Shown here: piece after piece, positions 1-9,463 of the stretch | How positions within the stretch are numbered: position 1 is the stretch's first letter | How the letters are laid out: every line of letters starts with the position of its first letter | Source: Rhizomicrobium sp. | GTDB lineage: Bacteria > Pseudomonadota > Alphaproteobacteria > Micropepsales > Micropepsaceae | Assembly (NCBI GenBank): GCA_037200985.1 | Contig: JBBCGJ010000001.1 | Coordinates: 1,402,756 to 1,466,755 of the forward strand | DNA: 64,000 nt | Reading direction: 5' to 3' | Notes under the pieces: generated by a model | The model's database searches: none | What the model was told of the DNA's origin: nothing | The model's input: only the letters and a program-made list of their open reading frames with translations | Program-made: the position numbers and the translations under genes

Positions 1-60
1 CTCGAACACGCAACATCCTGCTTAGAAGGCAGGTGCTCTATCCAGTTGAGCTACGGGGTC
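1..60 (-). tRNA. tRNA-Arg (anticodon TCT), 3' end outside window
   Basis: Read on the minus strand, the first 60 bases give an acceptor 5' strand GACCCCG, a D arm, and an anticodon stem CCTGC/GCAGG around the loop CTTCTAA, whose central triplet is TCT. The 5' half of the T arm (GCGTG, TTCGAG) follows. The remaining 3' part, with the T-stem closure and acceptor, lies before position 1. The anticodon reads AGA (arginine). Confidence 0.93.
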
Positions 61-78
61 ATTCCCAACAATGTGTCG

Positions 79-98
79 TGGCCCGCGAATGCGGGCCA
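79..98. repeat. Palindromic hairpin, copy 1 of a local pair
   Basis: TGGCCCGC, a GAAT loop, then GCGGGCCA. The same arms recur at 172-193 around a CGTC loop. This copy lies just upstream of the tRNA-Arg 5' end. The function is unknown; there is no T-tract typical of an intrinsic terminator. Confidence 0.6.
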
Positions 99-171
99 TC
101 CAGGTGACAACGGTCTGCAGTTTATAGATCGAATGGCCCCAGGAAAATCGGGATCGTGGCGCACCAACTGG

Positions 172-193
172 ATGGCCCGCCGTCGCGGGCCAT
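172..193 (-). terminator. Hairpin downstream of NDUFS4-like gene, copy 2 of the pair
   Basis: ATGGCCCGC, a CGTC loop, then GCGGGCCAT form a perfect 9-bp stem about 20 bp past the stop codon of the NDUFS4-like gene. The position fits a transcription terminator for that minus-strand gene, though the U-tract is poor. The arms match the hairpin at 79-98. Confidence 0.45.
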
Positions 194-213
194 GACAAAG
201 AGGGAAGCCCCGA

Positions 214-519
214 TCAGTGCGTCCAAGGGATTTTCCGGTCGACGCGGAAATTGTCCGAATAGGACTTCGCCTTGGGCGCCGGTCTGTGGGGCTCGAAGAC
301 CTGATAGGGAATCGCGTGGCTCTGCGCGTAAGCCACCGCTTCCTCGCTGGTGTCGAATTCCAGGACGACCTGCTGGCGCATGTCGGACGAGCTGGTCCAG
401 CCCATCAGCGGATCGGGCGCCTTGGCGCTCTCGGGCTCATACTCCAGCAGCCATTGCTTGGTGCGGGCCTTGCCCGACTGCATGGCGTTCTTTGCCGGCT
501 GATAGATGCGCGCGCGCAT
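214..519 (-). CDS. NDUFS4-like complex I accessory subunit (ETC complex I subunit family)
   Basis: A short soluble protein of about 101 residues resembling the alphaproteobacterial homologue of mitochondrial NDUFS4, an accessory subunit that stabilises NADH:ubiquinone oxidoreductase. It shows the family pattern: an MRARIYQPAKNAMQSG start, a WLLEYEP strand, the MGWTSSSDMRQQV segment, then the SEEAVAYAQ helix and a basic, aromatic C-terminus ending near PWTH. I start at the second in-frame ATG (519) because homologues begin with the A-R-I-Y-x-P block; an ATG at 540 would add seven residues. It is a lone gene between two tRNAs, away from any nuo operon, which is usual for this subunit. No Fe-S ligands are expected or seen. 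Confidence 0.88.
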   Translation of the reverse strand: MRARIYQPAKNAMQSGKARTKQWLLEYEPESAKAPDPLMGWTSSSDMRQQVVLEFDTSEEAVAYAQSHAIPYQVFEPHRPAPKAKSYSDNFRVDRKIPWTH

Positions 520-636
520 GAACCGATTCTCCGTTTCCACTCCGCCCGGCTTGCCAAGCCGTAGCCCGCTGCGACAGACCCGCCTTCGCCTTTCGGCTTC
601 GGCGTGGCAGCCTTCTCCCGCTCCGCGGGCGAAGGC

Positions 637-713
637 TGGTCGGGGCGGCGTGATTTGAACACGCGACCCTCTGCTCCCAAAGCAGATGCGCTACCAGACT
701 GCGCTACGCCCCG
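637..713 (-). tRNA. tRNA-Pro (anticodon TGG)
   Basis: The minus strand gives a complete 77-nt cloverleaf. The acceptor CGGGGCG pairs with CGCCCCG, followed by discriminator A and an encoded CCA. The D arm is GCGC...GCGC. The anticodon stem CTGCT/AGCAG encloses a loop with TGG, and the T arm is GCGTG/CACGC with TTCAAAT. The anticodon reads CCA (proline), and probably all CCN by wobble. Confidence 0.96.
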
Positions 714-766
714 GTCCGGACGGCCGTGGGATAGCCCAAGCGCCCGGTTGCGGCAAGCCGAGCGGC

Positions 767-1231
767 TCACTCCACATCGTGGAAGATCTGTGCCCGCACG
801 CGGTCGCCGGGCTTGATGCCGAGGTCGCGGGCGCGGCCGCCATTGATCTCCAGCACCGCGCGCACCGGCTCGGCGGACGGGATCGAGGCGGTCGAGAACG
901 GAACCGCGTTCGGCTCCACCGACGAGACCGTGCCGTCCGCCTTGATGAACACCATGTCGAGCGGCAAGGGCGTGTTCTTCATCCAGAACGAGACGCGCGC
1001 CTCCTGATGGAAGTCGAACAGCATGCCGGAATCGGCCGGCAGGTCGCGGCGGTACATCAGCCCATGCTCCTGGCTGACCGCGTCGGCGGCCACCTCGACC
1101 TTGAGCTCCTTCGGCCCGCCGGCCGTATCGATACGGATGGTCTGAATCGGCAGTGCCGCCTCGTGCCCCGCGAAGGCGGCGCAAGATGCGAGCAGGACCG
1201 ACACGACCGCTGCTAGGATCGTCAGGCGCAT
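767..1231 (-). CDS. DUF192 family secreted lipoprotein
   Basis: A 154-residue exported protein of the DUF192 family, small beta-rich proteins of unresolved function. The N-terminus has a hydrophobic signal with a lipobox-like LLASC around residue 17, suggesting a lipoprotein. The family hallmarks follow: SQEHGLMYRRDLPADSGMLF, then FWMKNTPLPLDMVFI, a short V-x-x-V-E-P-N strand, and a final VLEINGG...GIKPGDRV segment. The ATG at 1231 places the signal at the very N-terminus. Its neighbours do not suggest a pathway. Family assignment is strong; function is unknown. Confidence 0.9.
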   Translation of the reverse strand: MRLTILAAVVSVLLASCAAFAGHEAALPIQTIRIDTAGGPKELKVEVAADAVSQEHGLMYRRDLPADSGMLFDFHQEARVSFWMKNTPLPLDMVFIKADGTVSSVEPNAVPFSTASIPSAEPVRAVLEINGGRARDLGIKPGDRVRAQIFHDVE

Positions 1232-1255
1232 TTTATCCCAAGCTCCCCCGAGCTT

Positions 1256-2194
1256 CTATTTCGGGAAAGTCTGCCGCATCGCGCGCTGGAGCGCAAAGAT
1301 TCCGAATTGCGGCACCCAGTGGGCGACCGAGCGGTAGTCGCCACGCCACCAGCTCGGCCGGAACAGATTGGCCTCGATATGGTCCAGCGCAGTTGCGAGA
1401 AGCGCCTCGTCCCCACAGGCCTCCGCCAGCGCCAGAAGCGCCCAGCCCCGGCTGAAATTGAGCGCATAGTGATGGGCCTTTCGCGGTGCAACAACGGGCT
1501 TGAGCGCGGTCAGCCGCGCTCCCGCCTTGGCCATCAGGGCGGAAGGCTCGACCGCGCCGGCCCGCACCAGCATTTCGCAGAACATCGGCGTCACCGCCAT
1601 GAAATCGGGCCAGTTCTCCTCCTCGCTCTCGCTGGGCAGGCGGTCCAGGAAGGTGGCGAGGCCGGAGGCGGCGTCGCGCACGATGTCGGCGATGTCGGCG
1701 CGGTTCTCGACGCTTGCATAGTCGAGAAGGTTGATCAGCGCCCAGCTGGGATTGGCGTATTCCCGCGCGAAAGGGTCGGCGAGCCGCCCGCGATATTGCG
1801 CCGTGAGCGACGCGGCGACGTCGCGCGCCATGAAGGTCAGCCGCGTCGAGCCGGTGACGAGGCGATCCTCGAGCGCCAGCCGAAGCAGCCAGGCGCGTCC
1901 ATAGGGCATCTCGAATTGCGGCCGCGCGGCCAGGTCGGAGGCTTCCGCGGCCAGTTTCGCCGGCATCAGGATGCCGTCGACGATCGCGTCGTATTGCGGG
2001 TCACCCGTCAGCCCCCTGGCCGCGAGGAGGGCCCAGACCGCGTGGCAGGCTGAGTGCCAGTCGATGCAGCCGTGAAAAGCGGGATGGATGGTGTCGTGGC
2101 GCAGGACATGGCGCGCCGGCACTTGCGCCAGCAGTGCGACCCAATGCGGCGCCTCGGACTGGAACGCGCGGAAACGCGCCGCGACATCGGACAT
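1256..2194 (-). CDS. DUF2891 family protein
   Basis: A 312-residue alpha-helical protein matching the DUF2891 family. The signature is HPAFHGCIDWHSACHAVW near residues 38-55, an H-P-x-F-x-G-C-x-D-W-H-S motif. Further conserved aromatic and histidine-containing helices include EYANPSWALINLLDY and HHYALNFSRGWAL. There is no signal peptide or membrane segment, so it is probably cytosolic. The repeated helical hairpins resemble an alpha/alpha toroid as found in some sugar-processing enzymes, but that is inference and no reaction can be assigned. It lies 24 bp after the cold-shock gene in the same direction, so co-transcription is possible. Confidence 0.82.
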   Translation of the reverse strand: MSDVAARFRAFQSEAPHWVALLAQVPARHVLRHDTIHPAFHGCIDWHSACHAVWALLAARGLTGDPQYDAIVDGILMPAKLAAEASDLAARPQFEMPYGRAWLLRLALEDRLVTGSTRLTFMARDVAASLTAQYRGRLADPFAREYANPSWALINLLDYASVENRADIADIVRDAASGLATFLDRLPSESEEENWPDFMAVTPMFCEMLVRAGAVEPSALMAKAGARLTALKPVVAPRKAHHYALNFSRGWALLALAEACGDEALLATALDHIEANLFRPSWWRGDYRSVAHWVPQFGIFALQRAMRQTFPK

Positions 2195-2219
2195 GCTGGC
2201 CTGCGAGTTGGACTACAAC

Positions 2220-2762
2220 TCAAGGATCGATGACTACGATCTCCGCCGCAAGCTCGCCCTTGGGTCCCTCGCCGGTGCGCACCTGCACCCGCTGGCCCTG
2301 GCGCAGTTCGCGGATGCCGGACCGGCGCAGCGTCTCCATATGGACGAAGACGTCCGGGGTGTTCGGGCCGCGCGACACGAAGCCGTAGCCCTTGCCGCGG
2401 TTGAACCATTTGACCGTCGCCTCGAAGGCCTCTCCCGCCGGCTCGGCAGTGTAGCGCGACGGCTTGGGATTGGGCTGCGGAACGACCTGCGCGGTCGAAT
2501 TGTCCAGCGAGATCAGGCGCCGGGCCTGCAGGCCGCGCGGCCCCTGCACCGCCTCGCAGACGACGCGGGCGCCTTCATAAGCCGCCTTGAAACCCGATTG
2601 CCGCACGCAGGTTTGATGCAGCAGGATATCGCCGTCCGCACCGCTGGACGGGCGGATGAAACCATAGCCCTTGTTGAGATCGAACCACTTCACCAGTCCC
2701 ATGACTTCCAGAGTCGCCCCGTCCTGGGAAATCGCCGCCGCCACAACCATGTCATGCCCCAT
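2220..2762 (-). CDS. Tandem cold-shock-domain protein
   Basis: Two cold-shock domains in one chain, a common alphaproteobacterial arrangement. The first carries [15 protein letters not shown] with DILLH, and the second [15 protein letters not shown] with DVFVH. Both keep the RNP1-like K-G-Y-G-F aromatics and the RNP2-like V/L-x-H that bind single-stranded nucleic acid. A proline-rich linker of about 35 residues separates them. The expected role is RNA chaperone or anti-terminator. The start is uncertain: I use the ATG at 2762, while 2816 and 2702 are also in frame and none has a strong ribosome-binding site. It is divergent from coxG, so 2763-2895 should hold promoters for both. Confidence 0.87.
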   Translation of the reverse strand: MGHDMVVAAAISQDGATLEVMGLVKWFDLNKGYGFIRPSSGADGDILLHQTCVRQSGFKAAYEGARVVCEAVQGPRGLQARRLISLDNSTAQVVPQPNPKPSRYTAEPAGEAFEATVKWFNRGKGYGFVSRGPNTPDVFVHMETLRRSGIRELRQGQRVQVRTGEGPKGELAAEIVVIDP

Positions 2763-2895
2763 GCCAGATACAGCAAATTGCGCTAGACAGTTTCTCGCGC
2801 GGGTTGAATCTGTCATTTGCCCAAGGTCGCCGCATCCCCCCTATTTGAGGGATGGGACAGTTTCGAACGTCGGTAACGATATTGGAGCGTAGTGC

Positions 2896-3519
2896 ATGGA
2901 ATTCACCGGCAGGTACATTATTTCCGCACCTGCACAGCGGGTTTGGGACGGCATTAACGACCCGGCGATCCTGAAAGCCTGCATTCCGGGCTGCGAGCAG
3001 ATCGAAAAGACCAGTCCGACCGACTTCGTTGCAACCGCGAAGCTCAAGATCGGGCCCGTGAGTGCGACGTTCAAGGGCAAGGTGACGCTGTCGGAGCTCG
3101 ATCCGCCGCATCATTGCCGGCTGAGCGGCGAAGGCCAGGGCGGGGTCGCGGGCTTCGCCAAGGGCGGCGCCGACGTCGTGCTGACGCCGCAGGGCGATTC
3201 CACGGTCCTGAGCTATACCGCGACGGCCTCGGTCGGCGGCAAGCTCGCGCAGATCGGCCAGCGCCTGATCGACGGCGCGGCCAAGCAGATCGCCGACGAT
3301 TTCTTCAAGCGGTTCGCAGCCGCGCTCGCGACGGAACGGGTGCTGGCGCCCGATCCGACGACGGCGGAAGCGCAGGAAATGGCGTCCGGGGCGAGCGGGA
3401 CGGCCACGGCGCCGCGCGGGGCCGCGCCCGTTCGACCGGGCCTGTCTGCCACAATCTGGGTCGGAGGGCTTATCGCCGTGATCGCGATTTTGCTGCTGGC
3501 TTTCGGGCTGTCGTCTTAG
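2896..3519 (+). CDS. coxG: CoxG-like carbon monoxide dehydrogenase accessory protein
   Basis: A 207-residue SRPBCC-fold protein of the CoxG type, thought to help recruit or membrane-anchor molybdo-hydroxylases of the CO dehydrogenase family. It begins MEFTGRYIISAPAQRVWDGI, continues through the typical ILKACIPGCEQIE, ends the domain with GGKLAQIGQRLIDGAAKQIAD, and has a hydrophobic helix (residues about 183-204) that could anchor it in the membrane. An SD-like GGAG lies about 10 bases before the ATG. Its 3' end runs 50 bp into the convergent tautomerase gene remnant. coxS and coxM follow on the same strand after about 350 bp, supporting a shared role. Confidence 0.9.
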   Translation: MEFTGRYIISAPAQRVWDGINDPAILKACIPGCEQIEKTSPTDFVATAKLKIGPVSATFKGKVTLSELDPPHHCRLSGEGQGGVAGFAKGGADVVLTPQGDSTVLSYTATASVGGKLAQIGQRLIDGAAKQIADDFFKRFAAALATERVLAPDPTTAEAQEMASGASGTATAPRGAAPVRPGLSATIWVGGLIAVIAILLLAFGLSS

Positions 3520-3779
3520 GCGCCGGCGCCGATTTTTCCGCCGGCTTGCGGAACAGCGCGTCGAGGTCGGGCAGCGCATCGGTCTGCGCCATGCGGCGCT
3601 CGCTGAGGAGTTCGCCGCCGATGGCCCAGTTGTCCCTGTCGTTGCTCGTGGATAAGCACCTGGGTCGCGCCGCGCTCCAGTTCGAGGATCTCGGTGACCG
3701 CGTCGGTGATGGCCTGGACCAGCCTGCGGCGCTTTTCCAGCGGCCGGCCGGCGGCGATATGGACGGATATGAAGGGCAT
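3470..3779 (-). pseudogene. 4-oxalocrotonate tautomerase family gene with frameshift
   Basis: From an ATG at 3779 the minus strand reads MPFISVHIAAGRPLEKRRRL and on to ATQVLIHE, a clear tautomerase N-terminus with the Pro-1 needed for catalysis. The expected continuation, RDNWAIGGELLSERR and a basic lysine/alanine-rich tail, is present but one frame over. The break is near 3640-3655, where one extra base in a CGACAGG context would explain it. The result is either a recent pseudogene or a sequencing error. Its 3' tail overlaps the end of coxG on the opposite strand. Confidence 0.75.
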
Positions 3780-3872
3780 GCGACACTCCCAATCCGGACA
3801 CAGTATAGCAGCGCTTGACGCCGCGCGTCGCGCGCCTGAGACTCGATCCAGTTTCGCGCGCAAGGAATTGAC

Positions 3873-4351
<479 letters not shown>

Positions 4352-4355
<4 letters not shown>

Positions 4356-5152
4356 TCACCTATCCTTTCACCTACAGGCGCGCGAAATCGGTCGACGACG
4401 CCGTGGCGCTGCTGGCGGCCGCGCCGGACGGCAAGCTGCTGGCCGGCGGCCAGACGCTGATCGCGACGATGAAGATGCGCCTCGCCAATCCGTCGGACCT
4501 GATCGACATTTCGGGCATCAAGGAGCTCAGCTACATCCGCGCGAGCGCAGGGGCCGTCGCCATCGGCGCGGCAACGACGCATTTCGAGGTCGCAAGTTCG
4601 AAGGACGTGGCGAAGGCGATCCCCGCCCTCGCCCATGTCGCGCGCGTGATCGGCGATCCGGCGGTGCGCCACAAGGGGACGCTGGGCGGCTCAGTCGCCA
4701 ACAACGATCCGGCCGCGGACTATCCCGCCGCCGTGCTCGGCCTGGGGGCCACGATCAAGACCAACCGGCGCAGCATCGCCGCCGACGATTTCTTCCAGGG
4801 CATGTTCACCACCGCGCTGGAGGACGGCGAGATCGTGACCGAGATATCCTTCCCGGTGCCGCAGAAGGCCGCCTACAAGAAATTCGCCAACCCCGCTTCG
4901 CGCTATGCGATGGCCGGCGTGTTCGTCGCGAAATTCGCGGACGGCATCCGCGTCGCGGTGACCGGCGCCGGACCCGGCGTGTTCCGCGTGCCGGAGATGG
5001 AGGCGGCGTTGGCCAAGAGCTTCACGCCCGATGCGGTGGCGAAGATCGCGGTGGATCCGGGTGGACTCAATTCCGACATCCACGGCTCGGCCGAGTATCG
5101 CGCCAATCTGGTGACCGTGCTGGCCAAGCGCGCGGTGGCGGAGACGGCTTGA
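4352..5152 (+). CDS. coxM: Molybdo-hydroxylase medium FAD-binding subunit (CoxM type)
   Basis: The FAD subunit of the same enzyme family, 266 residues. The flavin-binding motifs are [11 protein letters not shown] (about residues 33-43) and [16 protein letters not shown] (about 110-125). The C-terminal CO-dehydrogenase flavoprotein domain follows ([16 protein letters not shown] onward). The start is fixed by the 4-base ATGA overlap with coxS. XdhC-type genes follow after 13 bp. The order S-M with nothing between them is unusual, because CoxL-type subunits are usually encoded in the same cluster. The substrate cannot be named; CO is only one possibility in this family. Confidence 0.94.
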
Positions 5153-5165
5153 GGCCGCGAAGGCG

Positions 5166-5491
<326 letters not shown>

Positions 5492-5495
<4 letters not shown>

Positions 5496-6172
5496 AGCGC
5501 GAAACGCTGCAGGCCATCAACGACGCCCGCCGCGCGGGCCGCGCCATCGTGCGCGCCATCGACCTCGAAAGCGGCGAGGAGACTCTGATCGATCCGGCGA
5601 CCGACGCCTCGCCGCTCGGGCTGGCCGCCGCCGGCGCGGCGCGGGCCGACACCTCCGGTCCGGCGCAGATCGAGGGGCGGAGCTGGTTTCTCGCCGTGTT
5701 CAATCCGCCGCTCGATCTCGTCATCGTCGGCGCGGCGCATATCGCCCAGCCGCTGGTCGTCATGGCGCGGGAGGCGGGCTATGGCGTGCGGATCGTCGAT
5801 CCGCGTACGGCGTTCGCGACGCCGGCACGCTTTCCGGGCGTCGCGATCAGCCATGACTGGCCGGACGAGGCGCTGGCGAAGACGCCGCTCGGGCCGCGCA
5901 GCGCCATCGTCTTCCTGAGCCACGATCCCAAGATCGACGATCCCGGCCTGATCGCGGCGCTGAATTCGGATTGTTTCTACATCGGCACGCTGGGGTCCAA
6001 GAAGACCCAGGCCGCGCGCGCGGCGCGGATGACGGCGGCCGGCTTCGACGACGCGGCGCTCGCACGCATCCACGGGCCGGTGGGATTGAACATCGGCGCC
6101 AAGAGCCCGGCCGAAATCGCGGTGTCGATATTGGCGGAGATGACGCTGGTGCTGCGGGGAGAGCGGCACTGA
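5492..6172 (+). CDS. XdhC Rossmann-domain protein
   Basis: A 226-residue partner of the preceding gene, starting with GTG inside its stop codon. The central nucleotide-binding fold begins at LDLVIVGAAHIAQPLVVMA (about residues 72-90). It is followed by VRIVDPRTAFATPARFP, the conserved VFLSHDPKIDDPGL, and FYIGTLGSKKTQAARAARM, all typical of the XdhC C-terminal half. The last part, GLNIGAKSPAEIAVSILAE, is the family C-terminal signature. Role: maturation of the molybdenum enzyme. The mocA-type gene at 9464 would supply the cytidylylated cofactor. Confidence 0.92.
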
Positions 6173-6174
6173 TA

Positions 6175-6204
6175 TTTCCTCCCCCGCTGTTGCGGGGGAG
6201 GAAA
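6175..6204. repeat. CCTCCCCCGC palindromic intergenic repeat
   Basis: TTTCCTCCCCCGC, TGTT loop, GCGGGGGAGGAAA: a perfect 13-bp stem between two convergent genes. The same arms occur twice at 13103-13230, so this is a dispersed repeat as well as a plausible bidirectional terminator. A short A-run follows on the plus strand. Confidence 0.7.
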
Positions 6205-6214
6205 AAAGAAGCCT

Positions 6215-7180
6215 TTACTCGTCCCCGTGCGGCGGGGTGCGATCGTTGTCGCGGCCCCTGCCCCAGCTGCCATGGCCGTGGAAATGCGGGCGCATCTCGT
6301 CGGCCGTGATCACGCCGTCATGGTTGCGGTCCATCCGGTCGAACATCTTGAGCGGCGGCGCGGCGAATTCGGCCATCGTCAGCTTGCCGTCGCCGTCCTT
6401 GTCGAGCCGCTTGAACATCTTGTCGTTCATCGCGCGATAGCGCACCGACAGATCGGCGGTGAACGCCGCCAGCGTCATAAAGGACGCGCCATTGGTCGCG
6501 CTCTGGAAGTGCTTCGACATGATGGTGTCGAATTCCGCCCGCGTGACCTTGCCGTCGCGGCTCGTATCGCTCTCGCCGCAGAACGCGGCCCGACCGAAGC
6601 CGCCGCCGAAACCATGCCCGCCGAAGCCGCGATGCCCGAAGCCATGGCCGCGCTCGCCGAAGCGGCCCCAGCCGCCATGGCCGCGCCTGTCGTCGTCCCC
6701 CGACGGCGGAGGCGGCGCATCGGGCCGGAAATCGGCATGCATCACGGGATTGCAGGTCACCGTGCCGGTGCCCTCGCGGTCCATCATCTGGAAATGCGCC
6801 CTCTGCGGCGCCTCGAACTCGTCGAGCGTGAGCTTGCCGTCGCCGTTCCAGTCCAGGCGGCGGAACATATCGGCGGTGTGCTGCTGGAATTCGCCCTGAT
6901 GGATGGCGATGAACTGGTCCTCGGTCATCGTCTTGGCGCCATGCGTGGCGGCGGCGAAGCGCGTGCCGATCTGGTTGTTGAACTCGGCCCTGGTGATCTT
7001 GCCGTCCTTGTTGCCGTCGAATTCGCCGAGCAGCCGGTCGGACAGCTTGTTGCGGTGAAGCAGGCCCTGCATCGGACCGTCCGGCGGCACGGGGCCGTCC
7101 ATATGGGCGAAGGCGAGGGTCGAGCCGCCGATCACGACGGCCGCACCCAGAAGAAGGGCAATCTTGGTGTTCCTGGTCAT
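6215..7180 (-). CDS. Secreted multi-EF-hand calcium-binding protein
   Basis: A 321-residue exported protein. I choose the ATG at 7180 because GGAGGGAA lies 7 bases upstream; the ATG at 7204 has no such site. After a signal peptide ending near TLAFA come five recognisable EF-hand loops: DGNKDGKITRAEF, DWNGDGKLTLDEF, DTSRDGKVTRAEF, DKDGDGKLTMAEF and DRNHDGVITADEM. A sixth loop (DREGTGTVTCNPV) is degenerate. Between loops 3 and 4 is a Gly/His/Phe-rich stretch (about residues 175-205) that may bind metal or be disordered. Likely a periplasmic calcium sensor or buffer. It is transcribed divergently from the two-component operon that follows. Confidence 0.9.
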   Translation of the reverse strand: MTRNTKIALLLGAAVVIGGSTLAFAHMDGPVPPDGPMQGLLHRNKLSDRLLGEFDGNKDGKITRAEFNNQIGTRFAAATHGAKTMTEDQFIAIHQGEFQQHTADMFRRLDWNGDGKLTLDEFEAPQRAHFQMMDREGTGTVTCNPVMHADFRPDAPPPPSGDDDRRGHGGWGRFGERGHGFGHRGFGGHGFGGGFGRAAFCGESDTSRDGKVTRAEFDTIMSKHFQSATNGASFMTLAAFTADLSVRYRAMNDKMFKRLDKDGDGKLTMAEFAAPPLKMFDRMDRNHDGVITADEMRPHFHGHGSWGRGRDNDRTPPHGDE

Positions 7181-7343
7181 GTCGGTTCCCTCCGAAACGA
7201 GCACCCGCAGCTAACGCCGGGCGCTTCCCGAAACTATGCCGGAACAAAACGTGATCGTCGCAAAGTATACCGCCGCCGTGACACCTGCAAACTTTGCCAA
7301 GACCCGGTTTGCAGGCGCCCGCCCGAAGGACCAGATTGCCGCC

Positions 7344-8072
7344 ATGATCAAGGAAGAGACCAAACCGCACATTCTTGTGGTGGAGGACGCGCGCGACATC
7401 CGCGAGCCGCTGGCGCGCTATCTGCGCGACCAGGGCTACCGCGCGACGACCGCTGCCGACGCCGTCGCGGCGCGCAAGGTGATGAAGGGCTCGGCCATCG
7501 ATCTCGTCGTGCTCGACATCATGATGCCGGGCGAGGACGGGCTGTCGCTCTGCCGCTCCATCCGGGAGACCTCGCAGATCCCGGTGATCCTGCTGACCGC
7601 CCGCGGCGAGGAGGTCGACCGCATCATCGGGCTCGAAATGGGCGCCGACGACTACATCCCGAAGCCTTTTTCGCCCCGCGAGCTGATCGCCCGGGTCGCC
7701 GCCGTGCTGCGCCGCACCCAGGCGCTGCCGCCGCGCCAGAAGCCGCCGGCCGCCGAGCGCATCCGCTTCGGCGAGTGGCTGCTCGACACCGGCCAGCGCG
7801 AGCTGATCGGCGGCGACGGCGTCGCCCTGCCGCTCTCCAGCGGCGAATTCCGGCTGCTCACGGCGCTCCTGGAGCGGCCCAAGATCGCGCTCACCCGCAA
7901 CCAGCTTCTCGACCTGACCAAGGGCCGCGACGCCGACCTGTTCGACCGCTCGATCGACAATCACGTCAGCCGGCTGCGCAAGAAGATCGAGCCGGACCCC
8001 AAGAATCCGCGCTATATTAAGACCGTATGGGGTGGCGGATACATTTTCGCGTTGGATCCGGAAGTGCAATGA
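7344..8072 (+). CDS. OmpR-family response regulator
   Basis: A 242-residue two-component regulator. The receiver domain has the acidic pair VVEDARD, the phospho-acceptor in LVVLDIMMPGEDG (Asp near residue 56), the Thr in ILLTARG, and Lys in IPKPFSP. The winged-helix DNA-binding domain ends with RSIDNHVSRLRKKIEPDP and TVWGGGYIF. I start at the ATG at 7344 because the receiver begins right after it; an upstream ATG at 7236 would add 36 atypical residues. The stop overlaps the kinase start (ATGA). Target genes are unknown; the divergent EF-hand gene is one candidate. Confidence 0.94.
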   Translation: MIKEETKPHILVVEDARDIREPLARYLRDQGYRATTAADAVAARKVMKGSAIDLVVLDIMMPGEDGLSLCRSIRETSQIPVILLTARGEEVDRIIGLEMGADDYIPKPFSPRELIARVAAVLRRTQALPPRQKPPAAERIRFGEWLLDTGQRELIGGDGVALPLSSGEFRLLTALLERPKIALTRNQLLDLTKGRDADLFDRSIDNHVSRLRKKIEPDPKNPRYIKTVWGGGYIFALDPEVQ

Positions 8073-9454
8073 CGTTGTGGCCGCGTACGCTGGGTGTCCA
8101 GCTCATCGTCGTCACCGCCGCGGCGGTGCTGATCTCCAATATTGCCGTCGCGGCCTGGTTCCAGCTCGGCAGCGAACGGATGAGCGAGCGCGATCTCAAC
8201 GAGCGCCTGCTCGACCGGTCGGCGTCGACATCCACCTTGCTCGCCGCGATCCCCGCCAAGTCGCGCGAGAGCGCGGCCAATGCGATGAGCTCCGGCTTCT
8301 GGACGTTCACGCTGCACCACGGCAAGGCCGCGCAGCTTCCGATGGACGACGAAGAGATCAAGCTCGCCAATCGGCTGCGGGAGCTCCTGCCGGACGACAA
8401 GGCGAAGCTGCCCGTTTCGGTCAAGCGCGTCGTCGGCGCGCCGCCGGAGGACGGGCGGGCGCGGCCGCACAGCACACCCGGTCCCGCGACCCAGTTCGTC
8501 CTGCCGGTGGTCCGCGGCACCCAGCTTATCGCGACCTTCTATCACCAGCCCGCGCCGCCCTGGCCGACCGAGATCATCATCGCCGCTTGCATGGCGATCT
8601 TCGTGGCGTCCGCGGCGGCCGCCTATATTTCCAGCCGCGTCGCCCGTCCGCTGACCGCGCTGGCGGCCGCCGCCTCGGTCGCGGCCGGCGGCGGCACGGC
8701 GCCACGCGTGCCGGAGGAAGGTCCCGACGATGTGCGCAACGCGGCCGTCGCGTTCAACGCCATGACCGACCGCGTCTCGCGCACGATGGAGAGCCAGCGG
8801 CAATTGCTCTCCGCCGTCGGACACGACCTGCGCACCCCGATCACCGCGATGCGGATCAACCTGGAATTCATCGCCGACGACGAGCTGCGCGAGCGGCTGG
8901 AGACCAATCTGGCGGAGCTGCAGGCGCTGACCGAGTCGGTGCTGTCCGCGGCGCGCGGGGCCGGCGGCGAGTCCAAGCGCAATATCGACCTGTCGGCCCT
9001 GATCGAGAGCCTGTGCGCCGATCTCGACGATCTGGGCGAACCGGTGACCTGGCGGGCCCACGGACCGGCACCGATGGCCTGCCGGCCGGACGAAATCCGC
9101 CGGGCGGTGCGCAACCTGGTCGAGAATGCCGTCGCCTATGGACGCCGCGCCGACGTGCAGCTTCGCGAAACGCCGGCCGCCTATGAGATCGTCGTCGAGG
9201 ACGAAGGTCCGGGCATTCCCGACGGCGAGCAGGCGCGGGTGTTCGAGCCCTTCGTGCGGCTGGAGAGTTCGCGCAACTCCGACACCGGCGGAACCGGGCT
9301 CGGCCTGACCCTCGTCAAGGCCATCGCGCACGGCCATGGCGGCGGCGTGTCGCTTGAAAATCGTCCGGAAGGCGGTCTTCGCGCGCGCCTCAGCCTGCCG
9401 CGGGAAGGCTTGTCGGCCGGCCTGCCCTCGCCCATGAAGAGCGAGAAGAGCTAA
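8069..9454 (+). CDS. Sensor histidine kinase
   Basis: The cognate membrane kinase of the preceding regulator, 461 residues. A first transmembrane helix lies near residues 9-32 and a second around 170-190 (IIIAACMAIFVASAAAAYIS), enclosing a periplasmic sensor region with no recognisable ligand domain. A HAMP-like segment follows, then the H-box LLSAVGHDLRTPITAMR (phospho-His). The ATPase domain has RNLVENAVAYG, VEDEGPGIPDG and GGTGLGLTLVKAIAHGHGG. The start at 8069 is set by the ATGA overlap. Only 9 bp separate its stop from the mocA-type gene, so signal transduction and cofactor genes may share one transcript. Confidence 0.94.
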   Translation: MTLWPRTLGVQLIVVTAAAVLISNIAVAAWFQLGSERMSERDLNERLLDRSASTSTLLAAIPAKSRESAANAMSSGFWTFTLHHGKAAQLPMDDEEIKLANRLRELLPDDKAKLPVSVKRVVGAPPEDGRARPHSTPGPATQFVLPVVRGTQLIATFYHQPAPPWPTEIIIAACMAIFVASAAAAYISSRVARPLTALAAAASVAAGGGTAPRVPEEGPDDVRNAAVAFNAMTDRVSRTMESQRQLLSAVGHDLRTPITAMRINLEFIADDELRERLETNLAELQALTESVLSAARGAGGESKRNIDLSALIESLCADLDDLGEPVTWRAHGPAPMACRPDEIRRAVRNLVENAVAYGRRADVQLRETPAAYEIVVEDEGPGIPDGEQARVFEPFVRLESSRNSDTGGTGLGLTLVKAIAHGHGGGVSLENRPEGGLRARLSLPREGLSAGLPSPMKSEKS

Positions 9455-9463
9455 ACTCGCGCG

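Noticed and set aside
405..1184. 259-residue minus-strand frame spanning tRNA-Pro
   Set aside because: It crosses a complete tRNA gene and overlaps the better DUF192 and NDUFS4-like genes in another frame.
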